This document shows positions 1 to 10,307 of a DNA stretch of 64,000 bases, piece by piece (the stretch's first letter is position 1; the number at the start of each line of letters is the position of its first letter). The notes under the pieces were generated by a model. That model was given only the letters and a program-made list of their open reading frames with translations. It searched no databases and had not been told where the DNA came from. Position numbers and translations under genes: made by a program. This stretch comes from Mongoliimonas terrestris (GTDB lineage: Bacteria > Pseudomonadota > Alphaproteobacteria > Rhizobiales > Pleomorphomonadaceae): contig NZ_MSIG01000003.1 of NCBI RefSeq assembly GCF_001927285.1, forward strand, positions 310,001 to 374,000, given 5' to 3'.

Positions 1-251
1 CCGGAGCCGTCCGCCACCAGCGCCGCCGGCCGGATCTGCCGCACCAGGATGCCGGTTCGCGCGGCCGGGTCGTAGACGAGCACTGCCGCGCCGTTGCCGT
101 GGTCGTGCACCTCGCGCTTGAAGCGCACCGGCTCGCCCCGCACCGTGGTGTCCAGCACCACCACCTCCAGCGTCACCCAGGCGTCGTAGACCGTCCGCCG
201 GTCCGCGATGGTGACGGGCGGCAGGCGCGTCTCGGGCAGAAGATCGCTCAC
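1..251 (-). CDS. NUDIX-family hydrolase (NudK/ADP-ribose pyrophosphatase-like), N-terminal part only
   Basis: The gene runs off the left edge; about 83 residues are visible. Translation from the GTG at 249-251 gives a start like VSDLLPETRLP, followed by a region with the motif REVHDHGNGAAVLVYDP and then GILVRQIRPAALV. This pattern is typical of the N-terminal dimerisation strand and first core strands of nucleoside-diphosphate-sugar pyrophosphatases of the NudK/NudF type. These are cytosolic Mg-dependent enzymes that cleave X-linked nucleoside diphosphates. The catalytic Nudix box would lie beyond the window, so substrate cannot be judged. The GTG start overlaps the TGA stop of the upstream aminotransferase gene (GTGA), so the two are probably translationally coupled. 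Confidence 0.6.
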   Translation of the reverse strand, partial: MSDLLPETRLPPVTIADRRTVYDAWVTLEVVVLDTTVRGEPVRFKREVHDHGNGAAVLVYDPAARTGILVRQIRPAALVADGS

Positions 252-1204
252 GCGCGGGTCCTTTCGGCGGCGACGGCGTTGGTGCGCCGGATCAGGTCCT
301 TGTAGAGGCCGCGGATGCGTTCCACCATCGGGCCGGGCTTGCCCGTGCCGATCGGCCGGCCGTCGATCTCCACCACCGGGGTCTGGCCGCCGAAGGTGCC
401 CGTCACGAAGGCCTCGTCGGCGCCATAGGTGTCGACCAGCGAGAAGTTGCGCTCGAACACCGGGATGCCGGCCTCCCGGCAGACCTCGATCACCTTCGCC
501 CGTGTGATGCCGTTCATGGCGTAGTCGCCGGTGGAGGTCCACACGGCGCCCTTGCGCACGATGAAGAAGTTGGTCGAGTTGCAGGTGTTGACGAAGCCGT
601 GCGGGTCCAGCATCAGCGCCTCGTCGCCGCCGGCCTTGAGGGCCTGGATCAGCGCCAGGATGCAATTCAGCTTGGAGTGGGAGTTCAGTTTCGGGTCCTG
701 GCTGTCCGGCGTCTGCCGGTGCACGTGCACGGTGAAGAGCCGCAGCCCTGTCCGGAAGGTCGCCTCGGAGGCCACCTTGAACTCCGGGATGATCACGATC
801 GTCGGCCCGTAGACCGAGAGGCGCGGGTCCTGGAACGGGTTCTTCTTCCGGCCCCGCGTCACCATCAGCCGCACATGGGCGCCGTCGGTCATGGCGTTCG
901 CCGCCAGCACGTCGTAAAGGATCCTCTCCATGTCGGCGGGCGATAGACCGATGTCGAGATCGATGGCCTTGGCGGCTTCGAACAGGCGGTCCAGGTGGTC
1001 GTCGAGGAAGGCGATCCGGCCGTCGTAGACCCGGAGCCCTTCCCAGACGCCGTCGCCCATCATGAAGCCGCTGTCGTAGACCGACACGGTCGCCTCGTCG
1101 CGGGGGTGGAGCGTGCCGTTGACGTAGATCAGAATGCTGTCGTTGCGCGGGTCCGGCGCCGAATCGTGGGTGCTGACCGCGTGCGGGAGGAGGGGAGAGG
1201 TCAT
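248..1204 (-). CDS. Class IV (PLP) aminotransferase, D-amino acid/branched-chain transaminase-like
   Basis: 318 residues starting at the ATG at 1202-1204; the longer open frame upstream is a high-GC artefact that runs into the cydD promoter region. The fold-type IV signature is clear: a strand YVNGTLHPRDEATVSVYDSG near residues 27-46, a GDGVWEGLRVYDG stretch at 50-62, the probable Schiff-base lysine Lys178 in SHSKLN, and the GFVNTCNSTNFF and TGTFGGQTPVVEIDG regions that build the PLP phosphate pocket. The family includes branched-chain and D-alanine transaminases and aminodeoxychorismate lyase; the sequence alone does not decide the substrate. The stop overlaps the start of the NUDIX gene. 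It is divergent from cydD, with 124 bases between starts. Confidence 0.85.
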   Translation of the reverse strand: MTSPLLPHAVSTHDSAPDPRNDSILIYVNGTLHPRDEATVSVYDSGFMMGDGVWEGLRVYDGRIAFLDDHLDRLFEAAKAIDLDIGLSPADMERILYDVLAANAMTDGAHVRLMVTRGRKKNPFQDPRLSVYGPTIVIIPEFKVASEATFRTGLRLFTVHVHRQTPDSQDPKLNSHSKLNCILALIQALKAGGDEALMLDPHGFVNTCNSTNFFIVRKGAVWTSTGDYAMNGITRAKVIEVCREAGIPVFERNFSLVDTYGADEAFVTGTFGGQTPVVEIDGRPIGTGKPGPMVERIRGLYKDLIRRTNAVAAERTRA

Positions 1205-1328
1205 GGATGTCTGCCTTGAGGGCCGTCGGCCGGGTTGGCCGAACCGTATCGGAAGCCTCCTTGCAAAGGAAGGACGCGGCATCTCTGCGCACTCGGCGGC
1301 GCGCCGGCGGCGCCCTATCTGACCCGCC

Positions 1329-3128
1329 ATGAGCCGGTCGTCCCGAAAGCTCCCGTCCGCGCCGCGCGCCGCCTGCCTCCTGTCGGCCGGCGCCAGCCTC
1401 ATTTGGATCCCGCAGGCCTTCGTGCTCGCCCGCGCGGTGGCGGACGCCGTGTCCGGCGCGGCCTTCGGCGCCGCGGACCTCCTCGTCCCGGCCGCGCTCT
1501 TTCTCGTGCTCGCCCTCGTCCGCACCGGTCTCGACACCCTTTCGGTGCGCCTTGCCGCCACCCATGCGGCCGCGGAGAAGCACCGCATCCGCGCCACTGT
1601 TGCCGCCACCGTCGCCGCCTGGTCGCCGGTGGACGCCACGCGCCCGCCCGTCGGCGAGGTGGCGACCCTCGTCGGCGACCAGGTGGAGAGCCTGGAGCCC
1701 TTCATCGTCCGCTACGGCCCGGCCCGCTTCCGTGTCTCCGTGGTGCCGATCGTCATCGCCCTCGTGGTCGCCTGGTACGCCTGGGCCGCCGCGCTCGTCC
1801 TCGTGCTCGCCTTCCCCTTCATCCCCCTCCTCACCTCGCTGATCGGCATGGAGGCGCGCGACCGCAGCAAGGCGCAACTCGCCGAGGTCGGCACCTTCAC
1901 CGGCGTCCTCCTCGACAAGCTCGCCGGCCTCTCCACCATCCGCCTCTTCGGCGCCGTCGACCGCACCGCCGAGGCGATCGGGACGGCCGGCGACGGCATC
2001 CGCCGGCGCACCATGGGCGTCCTTGCGCTTGCCTTCCTGTCGTCGGCGGTGATCGAGGTCTTCTCCGCCATCGGCGTCGGCCTCGTCGCCATCTTCATCG
2101 GCTTCTCCCTCCTCGGCTGGATCGACTTCGGCGTCACCGGCGCCCCGCTCGACCTTGCCTCCGGCCTCTTCGTGCTCCTGCTCGCGCCCGATTTCTTCCA
2201 GCCGCTCCGCGACTTCTCCGCCGCCTACCACGACAAGGCGGCCGCCGAGGCGCTGATGGACCGGCACGACGCGCTGATCGCCCCCGCCCGTCCGCGCCTC
2301 CTTCGCGCCGATCCGGCGCCCGCCGCCCCGCCTGTGGTCCTCACCCACGCCGCCCCTGCCGCGCCCACCGTCACCGTCCACGGCCTCACGGTCACCGCCC
2401 CCGGCGGCGCCGTCATGGTGGCGGACGTCTCGTTCGAGGTTTCGCCCGGCGAGACGGTGGCGCTCTGGGGGCCGAGCGGCGCAGGCAAATCCACCGTGCT
2501 GGCGGCCCTCGCCGGCCTCGTCGCCCCCTCGGCCGGCACCATCACGGTCGGCGACGACACCCTCTCGCCGACGACCGCCGACGCCATCCGCCGCCGCGTC
2601 GCCTGGATCGGCCAGACCCCGCTCACCCTGTCGGCCAGTCTTGCCCGCAACCTCACGCTCGCCGAACCGGCCGACCGGGGGCCGGCCGACCCGTGCGCCC
2701 TTGAACGGGCCATCGCGGATGCCGGCCTCGGCGCCTTCGTGGCCCGGCTGCCGCGGGGCCTCGCCACCCCCATCGGCGAGGCCGGCGCCGGCCTTTCCGG
2801 CGGCGAACTCCGCCGCCTCGCCGTCGCCCGCGCCCTCGTCGCCGACCGGCCGCTGGTGCTGGCCGACGAGCCCACCGCCGACCTCGACGCCGACACCGCC
2901 GACGCGGTCCGCGCCGGTCTCCTCAAGGCCGCCGCCGGCCGCACGCTCATCGTCGCCACCCACGATCCGCTGCTCGCCCGCCAGATGGACCGTGTGATCC
3001 GCCTCGCCGCCCCGTCCGCCCCGCCACCGCCCGCCGATCCGGCCGCCCCCCAGCCGGCCGCCGACCCCGCGCCGCGCGCCGCCGCCGGCCGGCCGGTCGC
3101 GACCGAACCCGCGAAGGGCCCCGCATGA
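1329..3128 (+). CDS. cydD: Thiol reductant ABC exporter subunit CydD
   Basis: 599 residues. An N-terminal membrane domain of about six segments (residues 15-290) is followed by an ABC ATPase: Walker [11 protein letters not shown] near 380, signature [15 protein letters not shown] near 489 and Walker [14 protein letters not shown] near 510. CydDC is a heterodimeric inner-membrane exporter of glutathione/cysteine (haem binding has also been reported) needed for cytochrome bd and c-type cytochrome assembly. A Pro/Ala-rich tail follows the ATPase domain (residues 560-599), longer than usual. The stop overlaps the cydC start by four bases (ATGA), so the pair is co-translated. No cydAB lies next to it in this window. 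The ATG at 1329 is the first start after the divergent promoter region. Confidence 0.9.
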   Translation: MSRSSRKLPSAPRAACLLSAGASLIWIPQAFVLARAVADAVSGAAFGAADLLVPAALFLVLALVRTGLDTLSVRLAATHAAAEKHRIRATVAATVAAWSPVDATRPPVGEVATLVGDQVESLEPFIVRYGPARFRVSVVPIVIALVVAWYAWAAALVLVLAFPFIPLLTSLIGMEARDRSKAQLAEVGTFTGVLLDKLAGLSTIRLFGAVDRTAEAIGTAGDGIRRRTMGVLALAFLSSAVIEVFSAIGVGLVAIFIGFSLLGWIDFGVTGAPLDLASGLFVLLLAPDFFQPLRDFSAAYHDKAAAEALMDRHDALIAPARPRLLRADPAPAAPPVVLTHAAPAAPTVTVHGLTVTAPGGAVMVADVSFEVSPGETVALWGPSGAGKSTVLAALAGLVAPSAGTITVGDDTLSPTTADAIRRRVAWIGQTPLTLSASLARNLTLAEPADRGPADPCALERAIADAGLGAFVARLPRGLATPIGEAGAGLSGGELRRLAVARALVADRPLVLADEPTADLDADTADAVRAGLLKAAAGRTLIVATHDPLLARQMDRVIRLAAPSAPPPPADPAAPQPAADPAPRAAAGRPVATEPAKGPA

Positions 3129-4864
3129 GCGCGCTCCTCGCCGTCATCGGCCGCTTTTTCACCTATGCGCCGCTGCGGCTCCTCGCCGGCGTCGTCCTCC
3201 TGGTGCTGACGCTCGCCGCCGGCCTCGGCCTCCTTGCCGCCAGCGGCTACCTGATCGCCGGCACGGCGCTCGCCGGGCTCGGCCTCATCGCCTTCGACAC
3301 CTTCCGGCCGAGCGCCGCCATCCGCTTCTTCGCCCTCGCCCGCACCGGCGCCCGCTACCTGGAGCGGCTCGTCAGCCACGACGCCACCTTCCGGGTCCTT
3401 GCCGCGCTCCGGGTGGACGTCTTCCGCGGCATCGCCGCCGCCCCGGCCCGGGTGCAGCGCCGGAGCGCCGACCTCCTCGCCCGCCTCTCCGGCGACCTCG
3501 ACGCCCTCGACGCGGTGCACCTGCGCTTCGTCGCCCCGGTCGGCGCCGCCTTCACGGCGCTCCTCGCCCTCGGCGTCGTCTACGCCCTCCTGTCTCCAGT
3601 CCTCGCCGTCGCCGTGCTGGTGCCCGCGGTCGGCCTCGGCGTGGTGGCGCCGGTCTGGCTCGCCGCCCGCGGCCGGCGGGACGCGCGCCGCCGCCACCAC
3701 GGCATCGACGCCATCCGCCGCCGCATCGTCGACCTCGACCGGGGCCGCACCGAATGGGCGGTCGCCGGCCGGCTCGGCGAGGCGGCCTCGTCCGTCACCG
3801 CCGCCGCCGACAGGGTCGCCGCTGTCGAGGCGCGCCAGCACCGTCGCGACATGGCGGTCCGCGCCGCCGGGCTCCTCGCCGGCCAGGTGGCGATCGTCGG
3901 CGCGCTCCTCGTCGGCGCCGACCTTCTCGCCGCCGGCGCCGTCTCCGGCCCGGTGTTCGTGCTGATCGTGCTCGCCGCCTTCACGGTGCTCGAAGCGGTG
4001 CAGCCGCTCCGCGCGCTCGCCCTCGACCTCGGCCGCATGATCCTCGCCGCCGGCCGCATCGCGCCGTTGATGCGCGTCGGCGCCGCGGAAGGCCACCGGT
4101 CCGCCGAATCACTGGCGCCGTCCATCCACCCGGCCGGCCCCATGGCCATCCGCCTCGACGCCGTCACCGTCCGCGCCGACGACGGCCGGCCGCCGCTCCT
4201 CGACGGGGTCTCCCTCGCCATCGTGCCCGGCGAGCGGGTCGCCCTCGTCGGCCCGAGCGGCGCCGGCAAGTCCACCATCCTCGCCGTCATCGCCGGCCTC
4301 GTCCCGCCGACGGACGGGCGCGTCGACGTCGGCGGGCGCCCGGTCGTCGGCCCCGGCGGGCCGGACGGCGCGGTCGGCCTCCTCACCCAGCGCATCGACC
4401 TCTTCCAGGGCGACGTGGCGGACGTGCTCCGCCTCGGCCGCCCCGACGCCCCGGACGCCGCGCTCGGCGCCGCCGTCACGGCCGCCGGCCTCGACCCGGT
4501 GCTTGGCCCGCGCGACGGCCTCGCCTTCACGCTGGGGGAGGGCGGGTCGGGCCTGTCCGGCGGCGAGCGGCGGCGCCTGGCACTCGCCCGCCTCCTCGTC
4601 GCCGATCCGTCCGTGGTGCTTCTCGACGAGCCGACCGACGGCCTCGACGCCGTCACCGCCGACGCGGTGCTCGCCGCGCTTTCGAACGCCACCGCCGGCC
4701 GCACCCTCGTGGTCGCCACCCACCGGCGCACCGAGGCGGCGCTCGCCGACCGGCTGGTTTCCGTCCGCGACGGCCGCATCGTCGCCGACGCCCGCCGGGG
4801 CGAGCCCGCCTTCGACGCCCTCATGCACCGGCTCACCGACCCCGCCGCCGACCTCGCCGCCTGA
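3125..4864 (+). CDS. cydC: Thiol reductant ABC exporter subunit CydC
   Basis: 579 residues, second half-transporter of CydDC. The membrane domain begins with the [22 protein letters not shown] first segment and contains [16 protein letters not shown] and [19 protein letters not shown], typical of CydC. The ATPase has Walker [10 protein letters not shown] near residue 378, signature [15 protein letters not shown] near 477 and Walker [14 protein letters not shown] just after. It overlaps cydD by four bases. A GC-rich hairpin at 4921-4950 lies between its stop and the convergent xylG stop. Confidence 0.9.
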   Translation: MSALLAVIGRFFTYAPLRLLAGVVLLVLTLAAGLGLLAASGYLIAGTALAGLGLIAFDTFRPSAAIRFFALARTGARYLERLVSHDATFRVLAALRVDVFRGIAAAPARVQRRSADLLARLSGDLDALDAVHLRFVAPVGAAFTALLALGVVYALLSPVLAVAVLVPAVGLGVVAPVWLAARGRRDARRRHHGIDAIRRRIVDLDRGRTEWAVAGRLGEAASSVTAAADRVAAVEARQHRRDMAVRAAGLLAGQVAIVGALLVGADLLAAGAVSGPVFVLIVLAAFTVLEAVQPLRALALDLGRMILAAGRIAPLMRVGAAEGHRSAESLAPSIHPAGPMAIRLDAVTVRADDGRPPLLDGVSLAIVPGERVALVGPSGAGKSTILAVIAGLVPPTDGRVDVGGRPVVGPGGPDGAVGLLTQRIDLFQGDVADVLRLGRPDAPDAALGAAVTAAGLDPVLGPRDGLAFTLGEGGSGLSGGERRRLALARLLVADPSVVLLDEPTDGLDAVTADAVLAALSNATAGRTLVVATHRRTEAALADRLVSVRDGRIVADARRGEPAFDALMHRLTDPAADLAA

Positions 4865-4920
4865 TCCTCAGCCCCCTGAACCGGCGCCCGCCCGCAAACG
4901 ACGCCGGCCCGGAAACGACG

Positions 4921-4950
4921 AAAGGCCGGAGCATGCCGCCCCGGCCTTCC
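4921..4950. terminator. Bidirectional hairpin terminator between convergent cydC and xylG
   Basis: AAGGCCGG at 4922-4929 pairs perfectly with CCGGCCTT at 4941-4948 around an 11-base loop. A/T residues flank both sides of the stem. The position between two convergent stop codons (4864 and 4977) fits a shared factor-independent terminator, although the U-tract is short. Confidence 0.5.
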
Positions 4951-4976
4951 TGTCCTGCTCTATCGGACAAAACCCC

Positions 4977-5792
<816 letters not shown>

Positions 5793-5812
5793 GGGTTCTG
5801 TCCTCCCCGTTC

Positions 5813-7132
5813 TCAACGGATGCGCTTGCGGTACATGGTGTCGAGCCACACCGCGATGACGAGCACGATGCCGACCACGATGTTCTGCAGCGGCGTGTCC
5901 ATACCGAGCAGCACCATGCCGGACTGCAGGCTCTGCATCACCAGGGCGCCCAGCATGGCGCCCGCGATGGTGCCGGCGCCGCCGGCGAGCGAGGTGCCGC
6001 CGATCACCGCCGCCGCGATGGTGTAGAGCTCGTCGAGCGAACCCTGCGCGTTGGTCGCCGAGGTGAGGCGGGCCGTGGAGATGGCCGCGCCGAGGGCGGC
6101 GAGCGCCCCCATCAGGGCGAAGATCATCATGGTCACCCGCCGGGTGTTGATGCCGGCGAGCTCCGCCGCCTCCGGATTGCCGCCGATGGCGAACACGTAG
6201 CGGCCGAACCGGGTACGGGTGGCCACGAAGGTCATCAGGATGCCGATGCCGATGGCGATCAGCACCGGGACCGCGTAGCCGAACGGGATGGCGAGCGCCG
6301 AGCCGTCCGCCGGCAGCGGGATGCCGTTCGCCTCCGCGTAGCGGCGGGCGAGCACCGGCGGCAGCACATAGCTGTTCACCACCAGCGTGGCCGCGACCAC
6401 CGCCGCGATGCCGACGCCGACCGTGGTGAACTCGGCCCACAGCGGCTTCAGCGGGAAGCGGAAGCGGGTGCGCTGGCGCCGCGCGTTCCAGGTCACGAAG
6501 GCGATCAGTGCGCAGGCGACCGCGCAGATGATCCAGCTCCACGAGGCGCCGACCGCGCCTTCCGCGCCGCCGCCGATGAGCTTGAAGTTGTTGTCCGTCA
6601 GCGGGATCGTCTTGCCGGACGCCACCCACCAGGCCGCGCCGCGCCAGACCAGCAGGCCGCCGAGGGTGACGATGAAGGCCGGCACGCCCATGTAGGCGAT
6701 CACATAGCCCTGCACGCCGCCGATCATGGCGCCCGCGATCAGGCCGATGCCGAGGGTCAGCATCCACACGAGCGGGTTGTCGAAGCCGAAGGTCGGCGTC
6801 AGGTAGTCGGCCTGCACCACCGCCATGATCATGCCGGTGACGCCGAGCACCGAGCCGACCGACAGGTCGATGTTGCGGGTGACGATGACGAGCACCATGC
6901 CGGTCGCCATCACGGCGATCGAGGCGGTCTGCACCGACAGGTTCCACAGGTTGCGTGGCGTCAGGAAGGTGCCGCCCGACAGGATGTGGAACCCGATCCA
7001 GATCACCGCGAGGGCACAGAGCATGCCCATGAAACGGACATCCACCTCCATGGCGGACAGAAATGACGTCGCCTTGGCCTGCGGCGGAGACCCGCTCGGC
7101 GCCCCGACACGGGCGGTTGCTTGATCGCTCAT
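5813..7132 (-). CDS. xylH: Sugar ABC transporter permease (XylH-like)
   Basis: 439 residues, about ten to twelve membrane segments, inner-membrane pore of a CUT2 sugar importer. Diagnostic stretches are [16 protein letters not shown] in the first third, a [17 protein letters not shown] segment, and [19 protein letters not shown] followed by the C-terminal block [19 protein letters not shown]. The internal region [22 protein letters not shown] and the length fit XylH better than RbsC (about 320 residues). The start ATG at 7130-7132 is the only sensible one. A hairpin-rich 381-base gap separates it from xylF upstream. Confidence 0.85.
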   Translation of the reverse strand: MSDQATARVGAPSGSPPQAKATSFLSAMEVDVRFMGMLCALAVIWIGFHILSGGTFLTPRNLWNLSVQTASIAVMATGMVLVIVTRNIDLSVGSVLGVTGMIMAVVQADYLTPTFGFDNPLVWMLTLGIGLIAGAMIGGVQGYVIAYMGVPAFIVTLGGLLVWRGAAWWVASGKTIPLTDNNFKLIGGGAEGAVGASWSWIICAVACALIAFVTWNARRQRTRFRFPLKPLWAEFTTVGVGIAAVVAATLVVNSYVLPPVLARRYAEANGIPLPADGSALAIPFGYAVPVLIAIGIGILMTFVATRTRFGRYVFAIGGNPEAAELAGINTRRVTMMIFALMGALAALGAAISTARLTSATNAQGSLDELYTIAAAVIGGTSLAGGAGTIAGAMLGALVMQSLQSGMVLLGMDTPLQNIVVGIVLVIAVWLDTMYRKRIR

Positions 7133-7513
7133 GGGCTGCTCCCAGTATCGTCGGCCTCGAACGGCCGTTTCTCGTCAGGTCCGCCCTCCTTCGCGTCGCG
7201 ACCACGATGCGCAAAGACGGCCCGTCGCATCATGCGACAGGTCGGAGGTTGCCGGAAGCGGCTCGACGAGGGGTTGGGTGGACGGTCGCCCATCGGGCGG
7301 ACCAACACCGCGATCGATCCGGTTCGATCAACGGCGTCGGATCTCCGGCAAACCGAAGATCGGGGTCTCCGGCGAACCGGGGTCTAGGCTCCGGCACGCC
7401 GGAGGTCCCCGTTGGACGGGGAAGGAACGGCGGGGCGCGCCAGGCGCCCCGCCGAACGGTCGTCAGTTGCAGGCGGCGACCGAACCGGCCGCGACGCCCT
7501 GGCCGAACGGTCG
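7133..7513 (-). other. xylF-xylH intergenic region with GC-rich hairpins
   Basis: No gene seen. On the transcribed (minus) strand it carries a strong hairpin with a 10-bp stem (GGCGGGGCGC at 7429-7438 paired with GCGCCCCGCC at 7444-7453) and a second stem CTCCGGC/GCCGGAG at 7390-7405. Neither is followed by a clear U-tract. In binding-protein-dependent operons such hairpins often protect the upstream binding-protein mRNA or partly stop transcription, so more XylF than XylH/G would be made; that role is inference here. Confidence 0.45.
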
Positions 7514-7552
7514 TCAGTTGCAGGCGGCGACCGAACCGGCCGCGACGCCCTG
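7451..7552. repeat. Perfect 51-bp tandem duplication of the xylF 3' end
   Basis: Bases 7451-7501 and 7502-7552 are identical. The copy at 7502-7552 contains the last xylF codons and its stop (7514-7516). The other copy lies downstream in the transcript and repeats the tail, including a second copy of the stop. The unit is 17 codons long. A perfect repeat suggests a recent slippage or unequal-crossover event. Confidence 0.9.
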
Positions 7553-8560
7553 GCAGACCACGTCCTTGGAAACCCAGCCGGCGTCGATGACGACGTTGAG
7601 GTTGTCCTTGGTGATGGCCATCGGGGTCAGGAAGGTGGAGGTCATCTCGGCGCCCTTCGGGCCGCCGGAGAACTTCATCGCGCCCGGGACGGCGTCCATG
7701 GCCGTGCCCTTGGCGAGTTCCAGGGCGATCTCGGCGGCCTTCTTGCCGAGTTCGCGGCTGTCCTTCCAGACCGACACGGTCTGGGTGCCGAGCGCCACGC
7801 GGTTCAGCGCCGCGAAGTCGGCGTCCTGGCCGGACACCGGCACGGAGCCGGCGAGGCCCTGGGCCGCCAGCGCCGCGATGGCGCCGCCCGCGGTGCCGTC
7901 GTTGGAGGCGACCACCGCGTCCACGTCGTTGTTGGTGGCGGTCAGGAACTGCTCCATGTTCTTCTGGGCGTTCGCCGGAAGCCAGCCGTCGGTATAGGCC
8001 TCGCCGACGTTCTTGACCTTGCCGCTGTCGATCGCTTCCTTGAGGACTTCGATCTGGCCGGAGAACAGGAAGTCGGCGTTCGGGTCCGAAGCCGAGCCCT
8101 TGATGAAGACGTAGTTGCCTTCCGGCGCCGCCTTCAGGACCTCACGGGCCTGGATGCGGCCCACTTCCTTGTTGTCGAAGGTGATGTAGTAGGCCGAGGG
8201 CACCTCGATCAGGCGGTCGTAGCCGACCACCGGAATGCCTTCGTTCTGGGCCTTTTCCACGGCCGGAACGATGGCGTCGCTGTCCTGGGCGAGGATGATG
8301 AGCGCCGTGGCGCCCTGGCTGATCAGGCTTTCCACGTCGGTCAGCTGCTTGGCGGGCGACGACTGGGCGTCGGCCGAGATGTACTCGGCGCCGGCCGCCT
8401 CGAGGGCCGACTTGATGGCCGCTTCGTCGGTCTTCCAGCGTTCTTCCTGGAAGTTCGACCAGCTGACGCCGACCTTGATCTTGTCCTGGGCCTGAGCCGA
8501 AGAAACGAGCGCCGTGGCCGACACGAACGTGACGGCGAGCGCGGTAAGGATCCGCGACAT
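7514..8560 (-). CDS. xylF: D-xylose ABC transporter substrate-binding protein XylF
   Basis: 348 residues from the ATG at 8558-8560, with an upstream ribosome site (GGGAGGAG). A Sec signal peptide ([19 protein letters not shown], cut after AQA) exports it to the periplasm. The mature protein has the periplasmic-binding-protein type I fold of the ribose/xylose class: [80 protein letters not shown] and [16 protein letters not shown]. These match XylF, supporting xylose as ligand. It is the first gene of xylFHG; the 3' end is tandemly duplicated. A ROK repressor gene is divergent. Confidence 0.88.
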   Translation of the reverse strand: MSRILTALAVTFVSATALVSSAQAQDKIKVGVSWSNFQEERWKTDEAAIKSALEAAGAEYISADAQSSPAKQLTDVESLISQGATALIILAQDSDAIVPAVEKAQNEGIPVVGYDRLIEVPSAYYITFDNKEVGRIQAREVLKAAPEGNYVFIKGSASDPNADFLFSGQIEVLKEAIDSGKVKNVGEAYTDGWLPANAQKNMEQFLTATNNDVDAVVASNDGTAGGAIAALAAQGLAGSVPVSGQDADFAALNRVALGTQTVSVWKDSRELGKKAAEIALELAKGTAMDAVPGAMKFSGGPKGAEMTSTFLTPMAITKDNLNVVIDAGWVSKDVVCQGVAAGSVAACN

Positions 8561-9000
8561 GCTATTGCTCCTCCCGAGGGATCCGGCCATCGATGGACAG
8601 GGATCCCGATGTTGAAGTCTTCTCTCCCGTGCGGCCGCCTCCCCGGCACCGCACTGCAAACTTCGAATGGTGCAAAGCCGTATAATTCGAAGCTCGAAAA
8701 AAGTGTGGACCACAAGCGGGTCCGGTGTCAACATGGTTTTGTTCGACGCCCGCAACGCGCGGATCTCGGGCTCCCGCCGCGACCCGGCGGACGGGCTCGC
8801 GATACCGTAACGGTCGAGGAAACCGGTGACGGGCGTCGTGGGAGGAGATGAGACATGCACACATACCGTCGGCGCGGACGCGCGCCGGAGGCCCACCCTG
8901 TTGGTCGCCCTGCCGCCGCCTCGGCGCGGCCGACGCGGGCCGCCGCCGGGCGGATCCTGAGGCCGGTGCCATCGGTCCCGTGCGGGAGGCTCGGCGCCCC
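8561..9000. promoter_or_regulatory. xylF / ROK-repressor divergent control region
   Basis: 440 bases without a gene between divergent starts. Two copies of the palindrome TTCGAA (8662-8667 and 8686-8691), start-to-start 24 bases, followed by a third partial CTCGAAA, lie in an A/T-richer patch. A TTGACA (minus strand, 8731-8726) could be the xylF -35 box, with a weak CACACT at 8707-8702 as -10, placing the TTCGAA pair just downstream of the start point where a repressor would block transcription. The TTCGAA pair as a ROK operator is an inference. Confidence 0.35.
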
Positions 9001-10302
9001 ATGAGCGAGCCCGCCTCCCATCGTCCGCGCGGCATCCCGGTCAAGGCCGACAGCGACCTCGTCCGCCGCCAGAACCGCTCGCTCGTCCTCTCCGCCCTCC
9101 GCCGGCGCACGCCGCTCGCGCGCGTCGACCTCGGCCTCCTCACCAACCTCTCGCCCGCCACCATCACGGCCATCACCGCCGACCTCATCGGCGAAGGCCT
9201 CGTGGAGACCGTCACCGTCGATCCCGCCGACCCGGCCGAGATCGTCGACGCCGAGACGCCCGTTCGCCGCGGCCGCCCGCGCATCCTTCTCCAGCTCGAC
9301 CAGCGCGCCGCCCTGGTGCTCGGCATCAAGATCGCCATTAACCAGGTCACCCTGGTGCTCGCCGACTTTACCGGCGTCATCGTCGCCCGCGCCGACCTCA
9401 CGCCCCGCACCCTCGACGAGACCCGCGAGAGCTTCCCCACCACGTTGGTCGGCCTCGTGCGCGGCTTCCTCGACACCCACCAGGTGCCGCTCTCCCGCAT
9501 CGCCGAGGTGTCCATCGCCGCCCAGGGCTTCGTCGACGTAGTGTCCGGCTCGGTCATGTGGTCGCCCGCCTTCCGGGAGAGCGACGTGCGCCTCGTGGCG
9601 CCGCTGGAGGCCGCCTTCGACGTGCCGTGCGTCATCTCCAACGACGCCAACATGATCGCTGAGGCCCTGCACGCCCAGGACCCGGAGACCTACGGCGACA
9701 CCTTCGCGGTGATCTTCGTCGACTACGGCGTCGGCATGGGCCTCTTCGTCGGCGGCCGGCTGCACGCGGGGGCCAGCGGGTCCGCCGCCGAGTTCGGCCA
9801 CATGAACCACATCCCCCACGGCCCCCTCTGCCGCTGCGGCCGGCAGGGCTGCCTGGAGGCCTTCGTCGCCGACTACGCCATCTACCGGGAGGCCAAGGGC
9901 ATGCCGCCCGACACCGACCCGCGCGACGCCAGCCCCAGCCGCGACGAACTGCTCGCCCTCGAGATCGCCGCCGCCAACGGCGACCCGGCCCTCAGCGCCA
10001 TCTACGGGAAGGCCGGTGAGGCGCTCGGCTACGGCGTCGCGCGGCTGATGGCGCTGGTCAATCCCAGCCGCATCGTCTTCACCGGCCGCTCCACCCGCGC
10101 CTTCCCGCTGATCGAGCCGGCCATGCAGCGCGCGATCGAGGACGCCCTGGTGGAGGATCTCCGCCGCTTCACCGTGTTCGAGACCTTGCCGGAGGAGAAG
10201 GACATGATCATCACCGGCCTCGTCGCCGACGCGCTCGCCCGGCTCGACCGGGACGTGTTCGCCAGTCCCGCCAACGCCCGCCGCTTCCGCCAGGAGGGCT
10301 GA
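9001..10302 (+). CDS. ROK-family transcriptional repressor (XylR-like)
   Basis: 433 residues from the ATG at 9001; the frame is open further upstream but without conserved sequence. Residues 20-80 form a winged helix-turn-helix ([36 protein letters not shown]). The rest is a ROK sugar-kinase-like domain with the [12 protein letters not shown] loop and the zinc motif [15 protein letters not shown] repressors bind sugar or sugar phosphate and release DNA. Position divergent to xylFHG suggests it controls xylose uptake. Only five bases separate its stop from the di-heme oxidoreductase gene, so it may be co-transcribed with the next two genes. Confidence 0.85.
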   Translation: MSEPASHRPRGIPVKADSDLVRRQNRSLVLSALRRRTPLARVDLGLLTNLSPATITAITADLIGEGLVETVTVDPADPAEIVDAETPVRRGRPRILLQLDQRAALVLGIKIAINQVTLVLADFTGVIVARADLTPRTLDETRESFPTTLVGLVRGFLDTHQVPLSRIAEVSIAAQGFVDVVSGSVMWSPAFRESDVRLVAPLEAAFDVPCVISNDANMIAEALHAQDPETYGDTFAVIFVDYGVGMGLFVGGRLHAGASGSAAEFGHMNHIPHGPLCRCGRQGCLEAFVADYAIYREAKGMPPDTDPRDASPSRDELLALEIAAANGDPALSAIYGKAGEALGYGVARLMALVNPSRIVFTGRSTRAFPLIEPAMQRAIEDALVEDLRRFTVFETLPEEKDMIITGLVADALARLDRDVFASPANARRFRQEG

Positions 10303-10307
10303 CCCCC

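Noticed and set aside
1205..1705. Longer N-terminus for the class IV aminotransferase
   Set aside because: The extra 167 residues are Arg/Ala-rich, overlap cydD and lack homology-like features; the ATG at 1202-1204 is typical for the family.
2225..4836. Long antisense open frames opposite cydD and cydC
   Set aside because: They are rich in Gly/Arg/Ala with no domain pattern, and mirror clear CydDC genes; typical of third-position GC bias.
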